From Flavobacterium sp. 140616W15 (GTDB taxonomy: Bacteria; Bacteroidota; Bacteroidia; Flavobacteriales; Flavobacteriaceae), in NCBI RefSeq assembly GCF_003668995.1, contig NZ_CP033068.1, positions 620,001-684,000 on the forward strand: a stretch of 64,000 bases of DNA, in the 5' to 3' direction. The position numbers and the translations under genes are program-made. The notes beneath the pieces are model-generated. The model searched no databases. It was not told where the DNA came from and saw only the letters and a list, made by a program, of their open reading frames with translations. Shown here piece by piece: positions 16,453 through 25,595 of the stretch (its first letter is position 1; the number at the start of each line of letters is the position of its first letter).

Positions 16453-17511
16453 TTATGTTATTAACAAAAACGATATAGTATCTACGTTGTCTGCATAATC
16501 CCGGAGCTCAGGAGTCTGTGTTTTTCCAAATGGAATACTTTTTTCTATTAAATTATTACTTACGATGCATTGAATTTGCTCGTTTTCAGCTTGTAAACGT
16601 TGTTTTAAATCCTCTATATTTTCGTAATTTTCATAAAAAACACTCGAAATAGGAGAGGCATGGCTTGTGTCTTCTTTTAGAGTAAGAAAGCCATTGTCTA
16701 GTAATTTGAAGTTGCTCATCAGGAAAACGGCCTTGTTGTAGTCGTAATTGTTAGCATATTTTTCATAATGTATAACATCCTGATATTCAAAAATTGCTTC
16801 AAAAAAAGCATCAAATTTATAGCCTTCAGGAACAAAAAGCTTAGAAACATTTCGGCATCCTAAACCAAAATATCTGAAGATATCTTCGCCTAAGGCAATA
16901 AGTTGTTCTTTGGATTCTTTTCCGTTTAGTACAGCAATAGAGTTTCTGCTTTTTCGTATAATTGAAGGTTTGTCTTTAAAATAGTATTCAAAATAACGTG
17001 CTGTATTATTGCTACCTGTAGCAATTACAGCATCAAAATTTTCTAATTTCCCATCTACGAAAGTAATATTATTAGCAAAATCTGGATTAATCGCAATAAG
17101 GTATTTAGCTATAAAAGGGAGTAAATGCTGATCATTTGAAGAGGTTTTTATAAGTACGCTATGTCCTGTAATTAAAACACATAAAAAATCATGAAACCCA
17201 ACTAATGGAATGTTTCCTGCTAATATTAGAGCTATATTCTTAGGGTCTTTAATGTTTATATCATATGCAGAAAGCCAAGTATTTATGTTTTCTTCTGTCA
17301 ATGCTTGAGCCCAAGATTGAATAGCAAAATAAACTTGTTCAGGCGTGTACCAGCCATTATGTGATTGAGATAGTTCAATCAGCTTTATGAAATCATCAAA
17401 AAACAAGTCATTACTTAGAACATTATTGTCTTTTTTACAATCATTTTCAGAAAATTGACTTAAAAACTTGCCGAGTTCTATAAAAGATTGTTTTTTTTCG
17501 TTTTGTAACAT
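16453..17511 (-). CDS. LuxC-like acyl-CoA reductase
   Basis: A 352-residue protein with the LuxC/acyl-CoA reductase (PF05893) pattern: ALILAGNIPLVGFHDFLCVLITGHSVLIKTSS (residues about 92-123), AVIATGSNNTARYFEYYF, RKSRNSIAVLNG, and the catalytic-cysteine region FRYFGLGCRNVSKLFVPEGY. Such enzymes reduce fatty acyl-CoA to aldehyde with NADPH. Here it stands opposite a divergent ferredoxin gene, an arrangement I know from other Flavobacteriia. The physiological product is unknown. Confidence 0.8.
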   Translation of the reverse strand: MLQNEKKQSFIELGKFLSQFSENDCKKDNNVLSNDLFFDDFIKLIELSQSHNGWYTPEQVYFAIQSWAQALTEENINTWLSAYDINIKDPKNIALILAGNIPLVGFHDFLCVLITGHSVLIKTSSNDQHLLPFIAKYLIAINPDFANNITFVDGKLENFDAVIATGSNNTARYFEYYFKDKPSIIRKSRNSIAVLNGKESKEQLIALGEDIFRYFGLGCRNVSKLFVPEGYKFDAFFEAIFEYQDVIHYEKYANNYDYNKAVFLMSNFKLLDNGFLTLKEDTSHASPISSVFYENYENIEDLKQRLQAENEQIQCIVSNNLIEKSIPFGKTQTPELRDYADNVDTISFLLIT

Positions 17512-17518
17512 AAGTAAT

Positions 17519-17549
17519 TTGTATATGAATAGTTTTGATTGTAATTTTG
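17519..17549 (+). promoter_or_regulatory. Bacteroidetes-type promoter for the ferredoxin gene
   Basis: TTG at 17519-17521 is separated by 20 bases from TAATTTTG at 17542-17549, matching the TTG-N(17-23)-TANNTTTG consensus. Transcription would start near 17556, leaving a leader of about 85 bases before the ATG at 17642. Confidence 0.65.
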
Positions 17550-17641
17550 CACAAAAATAAGCTATATAAGTTATAAGACAAAGCAGAATAAAATCTTATT
17601 ATTTCTAAACTTGTAACTTTTAACTCGTAACCAAAAATAAA

Positions 17642-17992
17642 ATGGCAATAATTATAACCGACGAATGTATCAATTGTGGTGCTTGTGAACCAGAGTGCCC
17701 AAATACAGCAATCTATGAAGGTGCTGATGATTGGAGATACAAAGATGGAACAAAACTATCTGGAAAGATAATTTTACCAGACGGAACTGAAGTTGATGCA
17801 GAAGATGCTCAAACTCCAATTTCGGATGAAGTTTACTATATCGTTCCTGGGAAATGTACCGAATGTAAAGGGTTTCATGATGAACCTCAATGTGCTGCAG
17901 TATGTCCGGTTGATTGTTGTGTACCTGATGATAATCACGTAGAAGATGAAGAAACCTTGTTGAATAGACAAGCGTTTTTACATGGTGAATAA
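17642..17992 (+). CDS. 2[4Fe-4S] ferredoxin
   Basis: The 116-residue protein starts with the first cluster motif [12 protein letters not shown] (CxxCxxCxxxCP, residues 9-20) and carries the second as [22 protein letters not shown], with a longer spacing. Between them lies an acidic insert (residues 23-70). This is the bacterial-type ferredoxin often found in Bacteroidetes beside a LuxC-like reductase. It transfers low-potential electrons in the cytoplasm; the partner enzyme is not identified. Terminator hairpin at 18021-18052 ends the transcript. Confidence 0.9.
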   Translation: MAIIITDECINCGACEPECPNTAIYEGADDWRYKDGTKLSGKIILPDGTEVDAEDAQTPISDEVYYIVPGKCTECKGFHDEPQCAAVCPVDCCVPDDNHVEDEETLLNRQAFLHGE

Positions 17993-18020
17993 AATAGCTC
18001 ATTTCCAGAGTTTTAAGAAT

Positions 18021-18052
18021 AATCCTGAGCATCAAGCTCAGGATTTTTTTGT
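18021..18052 (+). terminator. Terminator hairpin AATCCTGAGC/GCTCAGGATT
   Basis: A 10-base stem (18021-18030 and 18036-18045) with a 5-base loop is followed by TTTTTTTG. It terminates the ferredoxin gene. The same stem word returns at 19333-19366. Confidence 0.85.
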
Positions 18053-18149
18053 TTAAATATTTTTTTAATCATATCGTTTTTGAATACTTTTTTTTGCTAA
18101 TTTGGTAATGTTTTTTTTACATTTCATTTAGTGACTTTATCAAGGGCCT

Positions 18150-19313
18150 ATGAATAGATTACTATTTTTACTTTTTATGTTGTTTAGCATGAGTGTTTTA
18201 GCTCAAAGTAAGGAATATTCGATTGTTGTTAAAGATATAGATACACAACTTCCTATAGATGATGCAACAGTAGTTGTACTTAAAACCAAACAAATTTTAT
18301 TGAGTAATCAAGATGGAAAAGTAACTTTTATGTTAACTGGTGGTTCTAATTTTCAAGTTTCAGAAGCAAATCATGAGCCATTAATTGTTCGGTGGGCGGC
18401 ATTAAAAGAAAATGAATTTGTAATTTATCTGAAAAATAAAAAGAATAAATTAGATGAAATTGTTTTATCTAAAGAAGCACCAGATAAAATACTGCACAAA
18501 ATTGTTTCTAATTCGATTAAGAAGTTAGCGGTATCCTGTCGGCTGAAAGTGTATGTAAGAGAATTTTTTATGCTCGATAATAAATACTCTTATTATAATG
18601 ATGGACTTGTAAATTTTCAGTTTTCGGTAAATCAAAAAGAACCAACAACAACATTACTAGTAGAACAAAATAGATCTTATGGCTTGATAGATACCGATGT
18701 AAGTGCTGATTTAAAGGGATATAATTTGAATAATATTATGGAGAATTATTATAATTTGAATTATTTGGATCCAATTCTAGATTCAAAACTAAAGAAAGAA
18801 TATTATTTTATCATAAAAGGGCATCCTAGTAATAAAGATTATTATGTAATGTTTGCAAAACCAATAAAGATATCTAAAAAAGTAATGGATAGTTTTGAAA
18901 TTGTTTATGATCCTGAGAAAAGATTAATAATCGAATTTATGATTGTCACTACTCCAGAAACTGCAGCTAAAATTGAAGATAAAACAAATGTGGGAGCTAA
19001 GAATATTACGAGATCACTTGTAAAAGTGAATTACAGAGTAGATGGTTTAGATTACTACTTATTGAGTTCAAACGAGGAAATTGCTTATGACCTTGTATTA
19101 AAAGATAAAATAAAAAATATTCAGGTTCGTAATAGTTTTGTAACAACAAACTTCAATAAACAAAAGTTTACTTATAATGAGAGTGATGTTTTTAAAGAGA
19201 AAACACTTTTCAATAAAAAGAATAAAATATTGACTAATTACTGGGATACTTCAGGATTCAGAGCCACTGATGAAGAAAAAATATTGATAGGTGCATTAGA
19301 TTATAAGATGTAG
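18150..19313 (+). CDS. Exported protein with an N-terminal carboxypeptidase-regulatory-like domain
   Basis: 387 residues with a signal peptide (MNRLLFLLFMLFSMSVLAQ). Residues 22-95 resemble the beta-sandwich found at the start of many Bacteroidetes outer-membrane proteins (KDIDTQLPIDDATVVVLKT, LLSNQDGKVTFML, FQVSEANHEPLIV, then KNKLDEIVLSKEAPDKILHKIV). The remaining 290 residues are unassigned; no plug or barrel is seen. Likely periplasmic or outer-membrane associated. It stands alone, with similar terminator hairpins on both sides, and faces the convergent TonB-dependent receptor gene. Confidence 0.7.
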   Translation: MNRLLFLLFMLFSMSVLAQSKEYSIVVKDIDTQLPIDDATVVVLKTKQILLSNQDGKVTFMLTGGSNFQVSEANHEPLIVRWAALKENEFVIYLKNKKNKLDEIVLSKEAPDKILHKIVSNSIKKLAVSCRLKVYVREFFMLDNKYSYYNDGLVNFQFSVNQKEPTTTLLVEQNRSYGLIDTDVSADLKGYNLNNIMENYYNLNYLDPILDSKLKKEYYFIIKGHPSNKDYYVMFAKPIKISKKVMDSFEIVYDPEKRLIIEFMIVTTPETAAKIEDKTNVGAKNITRSLVKVNYRVDGLDYYLLSSNEEIAYDLVLKDKIKNIQVRNSFVTTNFNKQKFTYNESDVFKEKTLFNKKNKILTNYWDTSGFRATDEEKILIGALDYKM

Positions 19314-19332
19314 TTTTTAAAAATAGTAACAA

Positions 19333-19366
19333 AAAAAAATCCTGAGATATGCTCAGGATTTTTTTG
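19333..19366. terminator. Convergent terminator hairpin
   Basis: An A-run and CCTGAG (to 19346) pair with CTCAGG and a T-run (from 19352) across ATATG. With A and T runs on both sides it can stop both the exported-protein gene on the plus strand and the receptor gene on the minus strand. The stem is nearly that of 18021-18052. Confidence 0.85.
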
Positions 19367-19384
19367 TTATATTTAGTTTTCAGA

Positions 19385-22051
19385 TTAAAAAGTAAATCCA
19401 AGTCTAGCGTAGTAATATGCTCCGCTGAAGCCCATTTGTACAGCATCCCAATATCCACCAGCTTCAGTATTTCCTTTTTCATCTTGTTTAGTTGGGTAAA
19501 CATTAAATAAATTGTTGCTTCCAAGACTTAGTTTTAATGATTTGGTTAGTTGGTATCCAAGTGTTAAATCGGTTACTATTCTGGCATGATAAACATCTTC
19601 TTCATCTCCGTAGTCAACTAAAACGACTTTGCTGAAATGTGTAAAGGCTAAACCAGCATCAAATTTTTGTCTGGCATAGTTTAAGTTTAAACCAAATTTA
19701 TTCTTAGGTGCTGAAGCTAATAAAAATGCTCTTTCACGTCTTCCAAAAAAAGTATCTTCGGGTAGGCTACCATTTTTTACATTGTCAATCTTCATGTTAT
19801 TGATGTTACCTACAAGCGTAGCGCTAAATAATGATCCTCCAAATTTTTTCTTCCATGCAAGAACTAAATCTAATCCAGTTGTCTTAGTGTCTACGCCGTT
19901 TACAAAAAATTGAGCTTCGGCAACACCAATATTCAATGGAGCAGCATCAAAGTAGCCAGTAAGTACAATACGGTTTTTAACTTTTATAAAATAACCATCA
20001 ACTGTAGCTGTAAAATCACCAAAATTAGCAGTAAATCCTAATGAAGCGTTTACAGCTTTTTCTTCGTTTAATTTTTGAATGCCAAATGCTTTGGTTACGG
20101 GACTGTTGTTTGGAGCAAGTAATACTTCGGTAGCACCGCTGGCATTAAAATTTGTAAAATGTAAATTATAGTAAATTTGTGCCAATGATGGAGCGCGGAA
20201 TCCTGTGCTTACAGATCCTCTAAAGTTTATGTTTTTGCTTGCTTTTAAACGCATCGCTAATTTACCATTTAGAGTACTTCCGAAATCACTGTAATTTTCA
20301 AAACGAACTGCTCCGCTTATTAAAAAAGCATCAGTGATATCTAATTCGGCATCAGTGTATAAAGAGAGGTTAGTGCGGCCTTTGTCAACAGTATTTAATG
20401 GGCTATATCCTGGAAAGCCTTGTGATCCTCCTGGTCTTGATATGGTAGGGCTAGAGGTTGGATCTGAAGGGTCATAATCGGGATTAGGGATGGTTGGAGC
20501 ACTTTGAGTTGTAGGATCAGTAATAGGTCTTCCGTTTGTGTCGTAAGTTGTATAAGAACCTTCATCACCTGCAAAAATAGTGAATCTCTCTGTGCGATAT
20601 TCTGCTCCAAAAGCAATGTTTAATCCGCTAAGTATAGAGTCGTAATTTTTAGAAAAATCAAAATTAGTGGTGTTTTGTGTTAAGGTATGTCCGCCAGCAT
20701 CAAATTCAGTTGGAGAAGCCGCTTCAAGCGAAGCATTAATTGTTCCTTTTATATAGTAATGAAAAAGATTTTTTCCGTAGGTATTACTAATGTCAATTTT
20801 CCATCCACTTGCAGTTTCGGTTCTAAATCCTGCAGCTAATGAGTTGTCGATAATATTAGAAGTAATTCTCGGAGTATATCCTCCAGGGTAAATAGATTCT
20901 ACAACTCTTTCTCCATCATTTCTAGTAAAAGCGTAAGCATCAGTATCTCTGTAGTTTCTTCCTCCGAAGGCATAGAATTCAGTTTTATCAGATACAGGAA
21001 CTGCTATATTTGCGAAGAGGTTAAAACTTTGTATTTCGGCATCACCAAAACCTTTTCTGAAATCGTATGCAGGACGAAGTGTTTTGTTTTTATTAATGTA
21101 TTCAGTAGTAAAATTAGCAAAACCTCCTTTTTCTCCTATTGCAACGCCATAATTGGCTGCAACCTTTACAGATCCACCATCAAAAGCCTGGTTTTTTCCA
21201 TATGAATTTCCATTTCCATTTTGATCTAATCTATAGTTTTTAGTATTTGGGGTACCAGGAAGAAAATCTCCTTTAGCTTTAGTATTAAAAACTCCGTAAG
21301 TAACCGAACCGTTTAGTTCGTTAATATTGTCGTTTAATACGATGTTAATGACTCCTGCAATGGCATCGGAACCATATTGAGCAGCCGCACCATCTCTTAA
21401 AATTTCAATTCTTTTTATGGCCGAAGCTGGAATCGCATTTAAATCAGTTCCAGTGTTTCCACGCCCACGAGTTCCAAATAGATTGACAAGTGATGATTGA
21501 TGTCTTCTTTTTCCATTTATCAAAACCAATGTCTGATCAGGGCCTAATCCTCTTAATGAAGCGGGATCAACATGATCGGCGCCATCAGATCCGGATTGTT
21601 TGTTGGCGTTAAATGATGGTGCGATATATTGTAGTAATTGATTGATTTCTAGTTTTCCACTTTGTGTGGTAACATCTTTTATATTGATGATATCAATTGG
21701 TACTGCCGAATTAACGACAGTTCTTTTAGTATTTCTAGAGCCAACAATCACAACATCTTTTAGTGTTTGTCCGCCATTCTCGTTCATAATGATGTCAATA
21801 ATACCACTAGTAGCATTTTTTTCGGTATTTGTGTATCCAACATAGCTAAAAACTAACACAGCACCATCTTTTACTTTTATAATATAACCACCTTGCATAT
21901 CGGTAGATACCCCATTTGTAGTCCCTTTTTCTACAATGTTAACTCCAGAGAGCACCGCTCCCGTATTGTCTTTTACGACACCACTGATTTCTTTTTGAGC
22001 AAAAAGAAATGTTATATTTAGTAGAAATACTAATACTGTAAATTTTTTCAT
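19385..22051 (-). CDS. TonB-dependent outer-membrane receptor
   Basis: 888 residues: signal peptide (MKKFTVLVFLLNITFLFAQ), carboxypeptidase-regulatory-like domain (about 20-105, KEISGVVKDNTGAVLSGVNI), plug domain (about 108-240, KDVVIVGSRNTKRTVVNSAVP; LRGLGPDQTLVLINGKRRH; RIEILRDGAAAQYGSDAIAGVINIVL) and a beta-barrel that ends in the outer-membrane insertion signal YYARLGFTF. Substrate unknown: no SusD-like partner or substrate enzyme lies next to it, so it is probably not a polysaccharide-utilisation SusC. Energy comes from TonB-ExbBD elsewhere in the genome. Full length for the family. Confidence 0.9.
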   Translation of the reverse strand: MKKFTVLVFLLNITFLFAQKEISGVVKDNTGAVLSGVNIVEKGTTNGVSTDMQGGYIIKVKDGAVLVFSYVGYTNTEKNATSGIIDIIMNENGGQTLKDVVIVGSRNTKRTVVNSAVPIDIINIKDVTTQSGKLEINQLLQYIAPSFNANKQSGSDGADHVDPASLRGLGPDQTLVLINGKRRHQSSLVNLFGTRGRGNTGTDLNAIPASAIKRIEILRDGAAAQYGSDAIAGVINIVLNDNINELNGSVTYGVFNTKAKGDFLPGTPNTKNYRLDQNGNGNSYGKNQAFDGGSVKVAANYGVAIGEKGGFANFTTEYINKNKTLRPAYDFRKGFGDAEIQSFNLFANIAVPVSDKTEFYAFGGRNYRDTDAYAFTRNDGERVVESIYPGGYTPRITSNIIDNSLAAGFRTETASGWKIDISNTYGKNLFHYYIKGTINASLEAASPTEFDAGGHTLTQNTTNFDFSKNYDSILSGLNIAFGAEYRTERFTIFAGDEGSYTTYDTNGRPITDPTTQSAPTIPNPDYDPSDPTSSPTISRPGGSQGFPGYSPLNTVDKGRTNLSLYTDAELDITDAFLISGAVRFENYSDFGSTLNGKLAMRLKASKNINFRGSVSTGFRAPSLAQIYYNLHFTNFNASGATEVLLAPNNSPVTKAFGIQKLNEEKAVNASLGFTANFGDFTATVDGYFIKVKNRIVLTGYFDAAPLNIGVAEAQFFVNGVDTKTTGLDLVLAWKKKFGGSLFSATLVGNINNMKIDNVKNGSLPEDTFFGRRERAFLLASAPKNKFGLNLNYARQKFDAGLAFTHFSKVVLVDYGDEEDVYHARIVTDLTLGYQLTKSLKLSLGSNNLFNVYPTKQDEKGNTEAGGYWDAVQMGFSGAYYYARLGFTF

Positions 22052-22178
22052 AATTAATTGAGTTTGGTTTTGTTGTTTGGTTAGATGTTTAGTTAAAAGT
22101 AGTGTTTTTTAACAAAACTTTAATAAAATGTTTAAAATTTTTCATGAGATTGCTTAAAAGTGTATTAATACACAGTTT

Positions 22179-22212
22179 TTGTTCGACAACGAAGTTTTAA
22201 ATCTTATATTTG
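22179..22212 (+). promoter_or_regulatory. Bacteroidetes-type promoter for ychF
   Basis: TTG (22179-22181) and TATATTTG (22205-22212) lie 23 bases apart, at the upper end of the known spacing. The start of transcription near 22219 leaves a leader of about 68 bases. Confidence 0.6.
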
Positions 22213-22286
22213 CAAACTTTTAAAAGTGAGAACATAAATTTCAGTAGAATTGAATAGCTGAAAATAAAAATAAATAGAAACTACAT

Positions 22287-23381
22287 ATGAAAGCAGGAAT
22301 TGTAGGATTGCCAAATGTTGGAAAATCAACATTATTTAATTGTTTATCAAATGCAAAGGCACAAAGTGCAAACTTTCCTTTTTGTACAATTGAGCCAAAT
22401 ATTGGTGTTGTAAACGTACCAGATCCAAGAATTGAAAAATTAGAAGAATTGGTAAAACCGGAACGTGTTCAAATGGCAACTGTAGATATCGTAGATATTG
22501 CAGGTTTGGTAAAAGGGGCTAGTAAAGGTGAAGGATTAGGAAATCAATTTTTAGGAAACATCAGAGAGTGTAACGCGATTATTCACGTTTTACGTTGTTT
22601 TGATAATGATAATATTGTTCACGTAGATGGGAATGTAAATCCAATTCGTGACAAAGAAACAATTGATATTGAGTTGCAATTAAAAGATTTAGAAACTGTT
22701 GAAAAACGTTTAGAAAAAGTAAATCGTGCAGCTAAAACAGGAAATAAAGAAGCGCAAACTGAAAAAGCACTTTTAGATAGAATTAGAGAGGCATTATTGC
22801 AAGCTAAATCGGCTCGTACTATTGTACCTCAAAGTAATGATGAAGAGGTTTTAATGGAGTCATTTCAGTTGATTACAGCAAAGCCAGTATTGTATGTTTG
22901 TAATGTTGACGAAAGTGCAGCAGTAAACGGTAACAAATATGTTGATCAGGTTCGTGAGTTAGTAAAAGACGAAGATGCTGAGGTTATTATCCTTTCAGTA
23001 GGAGCAGAAGCAGACATTACAGAATTAGAAAGCTACGAAGAGCGTCAGGTTTTTCTAGAAGATATGGGTTTAAAAGAGCCAGGAGCATCGGTTTTAATTC
23101 GTGCTGCTTATAAGTTGTTGAAACAACAAACGTATTTCACAGCAGGAGTAAAAGAAGTTCGTGCTTGGACAATCAATATCGGAGCTACTGCGCCACAAGC
23201 TGCAGGAGTTATTCATACCGATTTCGAAAAAGGATTTATCCGTGCCGAAGTAATTTCATACGAAGATTTCGTTCATTACGGTTCAGAGGCTAAAGCTAAA
23301 GAAGCTGGAAAATTTAAAGTAGAAGGAAAAGAATATATCGTAAAAGATGGAGATGTAATGCACTTCCGTTTTAACGTATAA
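22287..23381 (+). CDS. ychF: Redox-regulated ATPase YchF (Obg-like)
   Basis: The 364-residue protein carries the P-loop GLPNVGKST (7-15), DIVDIAGLVKGASKGEGLGNQFL (G3 region), the NVDE motif in place of the guanine-specific NKxD, a coiled region around residues 125-165, and a C-terminal TGS domain ending KDGDVMHFRFNV. YchF proteins bind ATP rather than GTP and interact with ribosomes; they are nearly universal. Length and blocks are those of the usual family. A hairpin terminator follows. Confidence 0.95.
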   Translation: MKAGIVGLPNVGKSTLFNCLSNAKAQSANFPFCTIEPNIGVVNVPDPRIEKLEELVKPERVQMATVDIVDIAGLVKGASKGEGLGNQFLGNIRECNAIIHVLRCFDNDNIVHVDGNVNPIRDKETIDIELQLKDLETVEKRLEKVNRAAKTGNKEAQTEKALLDRIREALLQAKSARTIVPQSNDEEVLMESFQLITAKPVLYVCNVDESAAVNGNKYVDQVRELVKDEDAEVIILSVGAEADITELESYEERQVFLEDMGLKEPGASVLIRAAYKLLKQQTYFTAGVKEVRAWTINIGATAPQAAGVIHTDFEKGFIRAEVISYEDFVHYGSEAKAKEAGKFKVEGKEYIVKDGDVMHFRFNV

Positions 23382-23421
23382 TTTTCTTTAGAAGATAGAA
23401 TAAAGAATAAAGAGAATAGAC

Positions 23422-23456
23422 AAAACTGCTGAAGAAATTCAGCAGTTTTTTTTATG
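23422..23456 (+). terminator. Terminator of ychF
   Basis: AAAACTGCTGAA (23422-23433) and TTCAGCAGTTTT (23438-23449) form a 12-base stem with a GAAA loop, followed by Ts. Confidence 0.9.
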
Positions 23457-23565
23457 CTTAAAATCAATCTGCTTTATCTGTAAAATCTGCGTGAAATATT
23501 TTATGTATTTGTTTGGGGCTATAATATTTGGCTTGAATTTTGGTAAATTAAGATGAAAAGAGTTT

Positions 23566-24234
23566 ATGAGAAAAACTATTCTAATTTTAGGAATACTAAT
23601 TACGATATTATCTTGTAAAAAAGCGGATGCACCTGCTGATGCTTTTGCTTTGTATTTTGAGGCTCCTCAGCCAGTTAATGATTCTGAATTAGATAGATTT
23701 CCTACTAAGTTTAAAGGGGTGTACATGGATAAAGATTCTACATTCTTAAGGATTGATGAAAATGCAATTAGGTTTGAGAATTATAATAAATTTAAAATCC
23801 ATAAAAAGGAATTAGATTCTTTAATAGGGGAATATGATATTGTAGATGGAAGGTTAATAGCAAAAGATACAAAACAGAAATATGATATGATTTCAAAGGG
23901 CGATTCGATAGAATTGGTCGAAAAATATGTAGACACACTATTTAGATTTTCATATTATAATAAGGCAAAACGAATCGATGGTAAATTGGTTTTAAGCAAG
24001 CGTGATTCTATTTTTTGGACTGTAAGGATTTTATCAATAGAGAATAACGTATTAAGAATTAATAATGTTCTTTTAATGGATGATTTGAAAAAATTAGATT
24101 CCATTACCGCTATCAAATCACGAATGCTTGATTCTACTTCTTTTGTTGTTAAACCAACCCGCAGAGAATTCAAAAGCTTATTAAAATTAAAGAATTTCGG
24201 ATATGAGCAACAATTCAAAAAAGTTTCAGAATAG
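23566..24234 (+). CDS. Lipoprotein of unknown function
   Basis: 222 residues with a lipoprotein signal (ILITILSCKKADAP; cysteine 17). The mature part has no family I recognise. It contains beta-rich, charged segments (RFPTKFKGVYMDKDSTFLRIDENAIRFEN; KDTKQKYDMISKGDSIELVEKYVDTLFRFS) suggesting a small beta-barrel or sandwich. Stands alone after ychF, followed by tandem hairpin repeats. Confidence 0.7.
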   Translation: MRKTILILGILITILSCKKADAPADAFALYFEAPQPVNDSELDRFPTKFKGVYMDKDSTFLRIDENAIRFENYNKFKIHKKELDSLIGEYDIVDGRLIAKDTKQKYDMISKGDSIELVEKYVDTLFRFSYYNKAKRIDGKLVLSKRDSIFWTVRILSIENNVLRINNVLLMDDLKKLDSITAIKSRMLDSTSFVVKPTRREFKSLLKLKNFGYEQQFKKVSE

Positions 24235-24249
24235 CTTTTTTTTGTTTTT

Positions 24250-24309
24250 ACCATTAAGGAATTAAGAAAGATTAAGTTTAGTCTTAATGAAGCTTAATGT
24301 CTTAATGGT
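24250..24309. repeat. 60-base hairpin repeat, copy 1
   Basis: The unit opens with ACCATTAAG and closes with CTTAATGGT, with inner inverted blocks (ATTAAGTTTAGTCTTAAT, and GCTTAATG). It folds as a nested hairpin. A second copy follows at 24352-24411. The T-rich sequence before it and its position just after the lipoprotein gene mean it may also act as terminator. Confidence 0.75.
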
Positions 24310-24351
24310 TCAGAGTTTTATTTTCTACAAATTATTCAGTAGCTTTTTTTT

Positions 24352-24411
24352 ACCATTAAGAAATCAATAAAGATTAAGTTTAGTCTTAATGAAGCTTAAT
24401 GTCTTAATGGT
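24352..24411. repeat. 60-base hairpin repeat, copy 2
   Basis: Identical to copy 1 over about 45 bases (from AAAGATTAAG to CTTAATGGTT), with differences only in the left arm (AAGAAATCAATAAAG instead of AAGGAATTAAGAAAG). The 42-base spacer between copies includes a T-rich stretch shared with the flank of copy 1. Confidence 0.75.
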
Positions 24412-24493
24412 TTAAATTTTTATTTTCAGAACCTATTTCCAGCTTTTCGTTTCAAGATTTTTTGGTAAAACCATTTTTTTGTAATACTATAAA

Positions 24494-24575
24494 AAGAGCT
24501 TCCGCTGGTCGCTTTTTTACAGTAGCAAAAAAGTGGTTTTCCTCTCAAAATGCTTTCCACTGCAATCTGGGGTAG
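24494..24575 (+). repeat. Dispersed palindromic repeat, copy R4 (diverged)
   Basis: GAGCTTCCGCTGGTCGCTTTTTTACAGTAGCAAAAAAG is followed by TTTTCCTCTC and CCACTGCAATCTGGGGTAG. It shares the CCGCT start, the T/A-run core and the terminal CAATC-GGG-TA block with R1-R3, but is the most diverged. It forms the rest of the 433-base gap (24235-24667) that has no gene. Confidence 0.5.
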
Positions 24576-24667
24576 TTATGGTTAAAGTATAACATTTACA
24601 GTAAATATAAGAATATCTTTGTTTTTTTAATTGCTTATATTTGAGAGAAATAATTAATTAAAGTATT

Positions 24668-25579
24668 GTGAATAATCAAAATATATTATCCAAATCATGG
24701 TATCTGTTAAAAACTACATTTCTAGAGTTTAACGATGATAATGCGATAAAGCTAAGTGCAGCATTGGCCTATTATACCATTTTTGCATTACCCCCTTTAT
24801 TAATTATAATTATTACTATTTGTGGTGTTTTCTTTGGAGAAGATGCTGTTGCAGGTGAGCTTTATGGTCAAATAAACGGATTAGTGGGTGATAGTGCGGC
24901 GATACAAATTCAGGAAACAATAAAAAATGTACAGCTTTCGGGGAGCAATGTTTTTGCAACTGTTTTTGGAGTCGGGATGTTATTAATTGGGGCTTCAGGA
25001 GTTTTTGCCGAAATACAGAGTTCTATAAATTTTATTTGGGGATTGCGTGCCAAACCAAACAAAGGGCTTAAGAAATTTATACAAAACCGATTAATGTCAT
25101 TTTCTATGATCGTTTCAGTTGGGTTTTTAATGCTTGTGAGTCTTTTTGTGAGTACTATTTTGGATTTAATGAGCGCACGCTTAAAGTTATATTTTCCTGA
25201 GAGTACCGTTTATTTGTTTAATGCAATTAATCTAATCATTATCTTGATTAGTATCACCTTGCTTTTTGCAATTATATTTAAAGCATTACCCGATGGAATA
25301 ATAAAATGGAAAGATGCTTTTATTGGCGCATCCTGCACAGCAGTATTATTTATGATAGGAAAATTTGCAATAGGTTTTTATTTAGGAAGCTCTACGACAG
25401 CATCGGTTTATGGAGCGGCGGGTTCTGTAATAATAATTCTGGTTTGGGTCTATTATTCGGCAATTATTCTGTATTTTGGAGCTGAATTTACAAAGGTATA
25501 TGCTAAATCATATGGAGGTAATATTTATCCCAATGAATACTCAGTAGAGATAAAAAAAGAAATCTTAGAAATAGAGTAA
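24668..25579 (+). CDS. YihY/BrkB-family membrane protein
   Basis: 303 residues starting at GTG 24668, with six hydrophobic helices. Family blocks: DNAIKLSAALAYYTIFALPPLLIIIITICG, GASGVFAEIQSSINFIWGL, and PDGIIKWKDAFIGASCTAVLFMIGKFAIGFYLGSS, ending at ILYFGAEFTKVYAKSYG. The YihY/virulence factor BrkB family has unknown transport function; the label ribonuclease BN is a known misnomer. Seventeen bases separate it from the FMN reductase gene, suggesting co-transcription. Confidence 0.85.
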   Translation: MNNQNILSKSWYLLKTTFLEFNDDNAIKLSAALAYYTIFALPPLLIIIITICGVFFGEDAVAGELYGQINGLVGDSAAIQIQETIKNVQLSGSNVFATVFGVGMLLIGASGVFAEIQSSINFIWGLRAKPNKGLKKFIQNRLMSFSMIVSVGFLMLVSLFVSTILDLMSARLKLYFPESTVYLFNAINLIIILISITLLFAIIFKALPDGIIKWKDAFIGASCTAVLFMIGKFAIGFYLGSSTTASVYGAAGSVIIILVWVYYSAIILYFGAEFTKVYAKSYGGNIYPNEYSVEIKKEILEIE

Positions 25580-25595
25580 CTAAAAATATAAAACA

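Noticed and set aside
19385..22051. A polysaccharide-utilisation locus
   Set aside because: The TonB-dependent receptor has no SusD partner, glycoside hydrolase or sensor gene beside it.
24250..24411. Possible CRISPR-like array
   Set aside because: Only two units, the repeat is a 60-base palindrome and the spacer is not unique sequence of uniform length; no cas genes are present.
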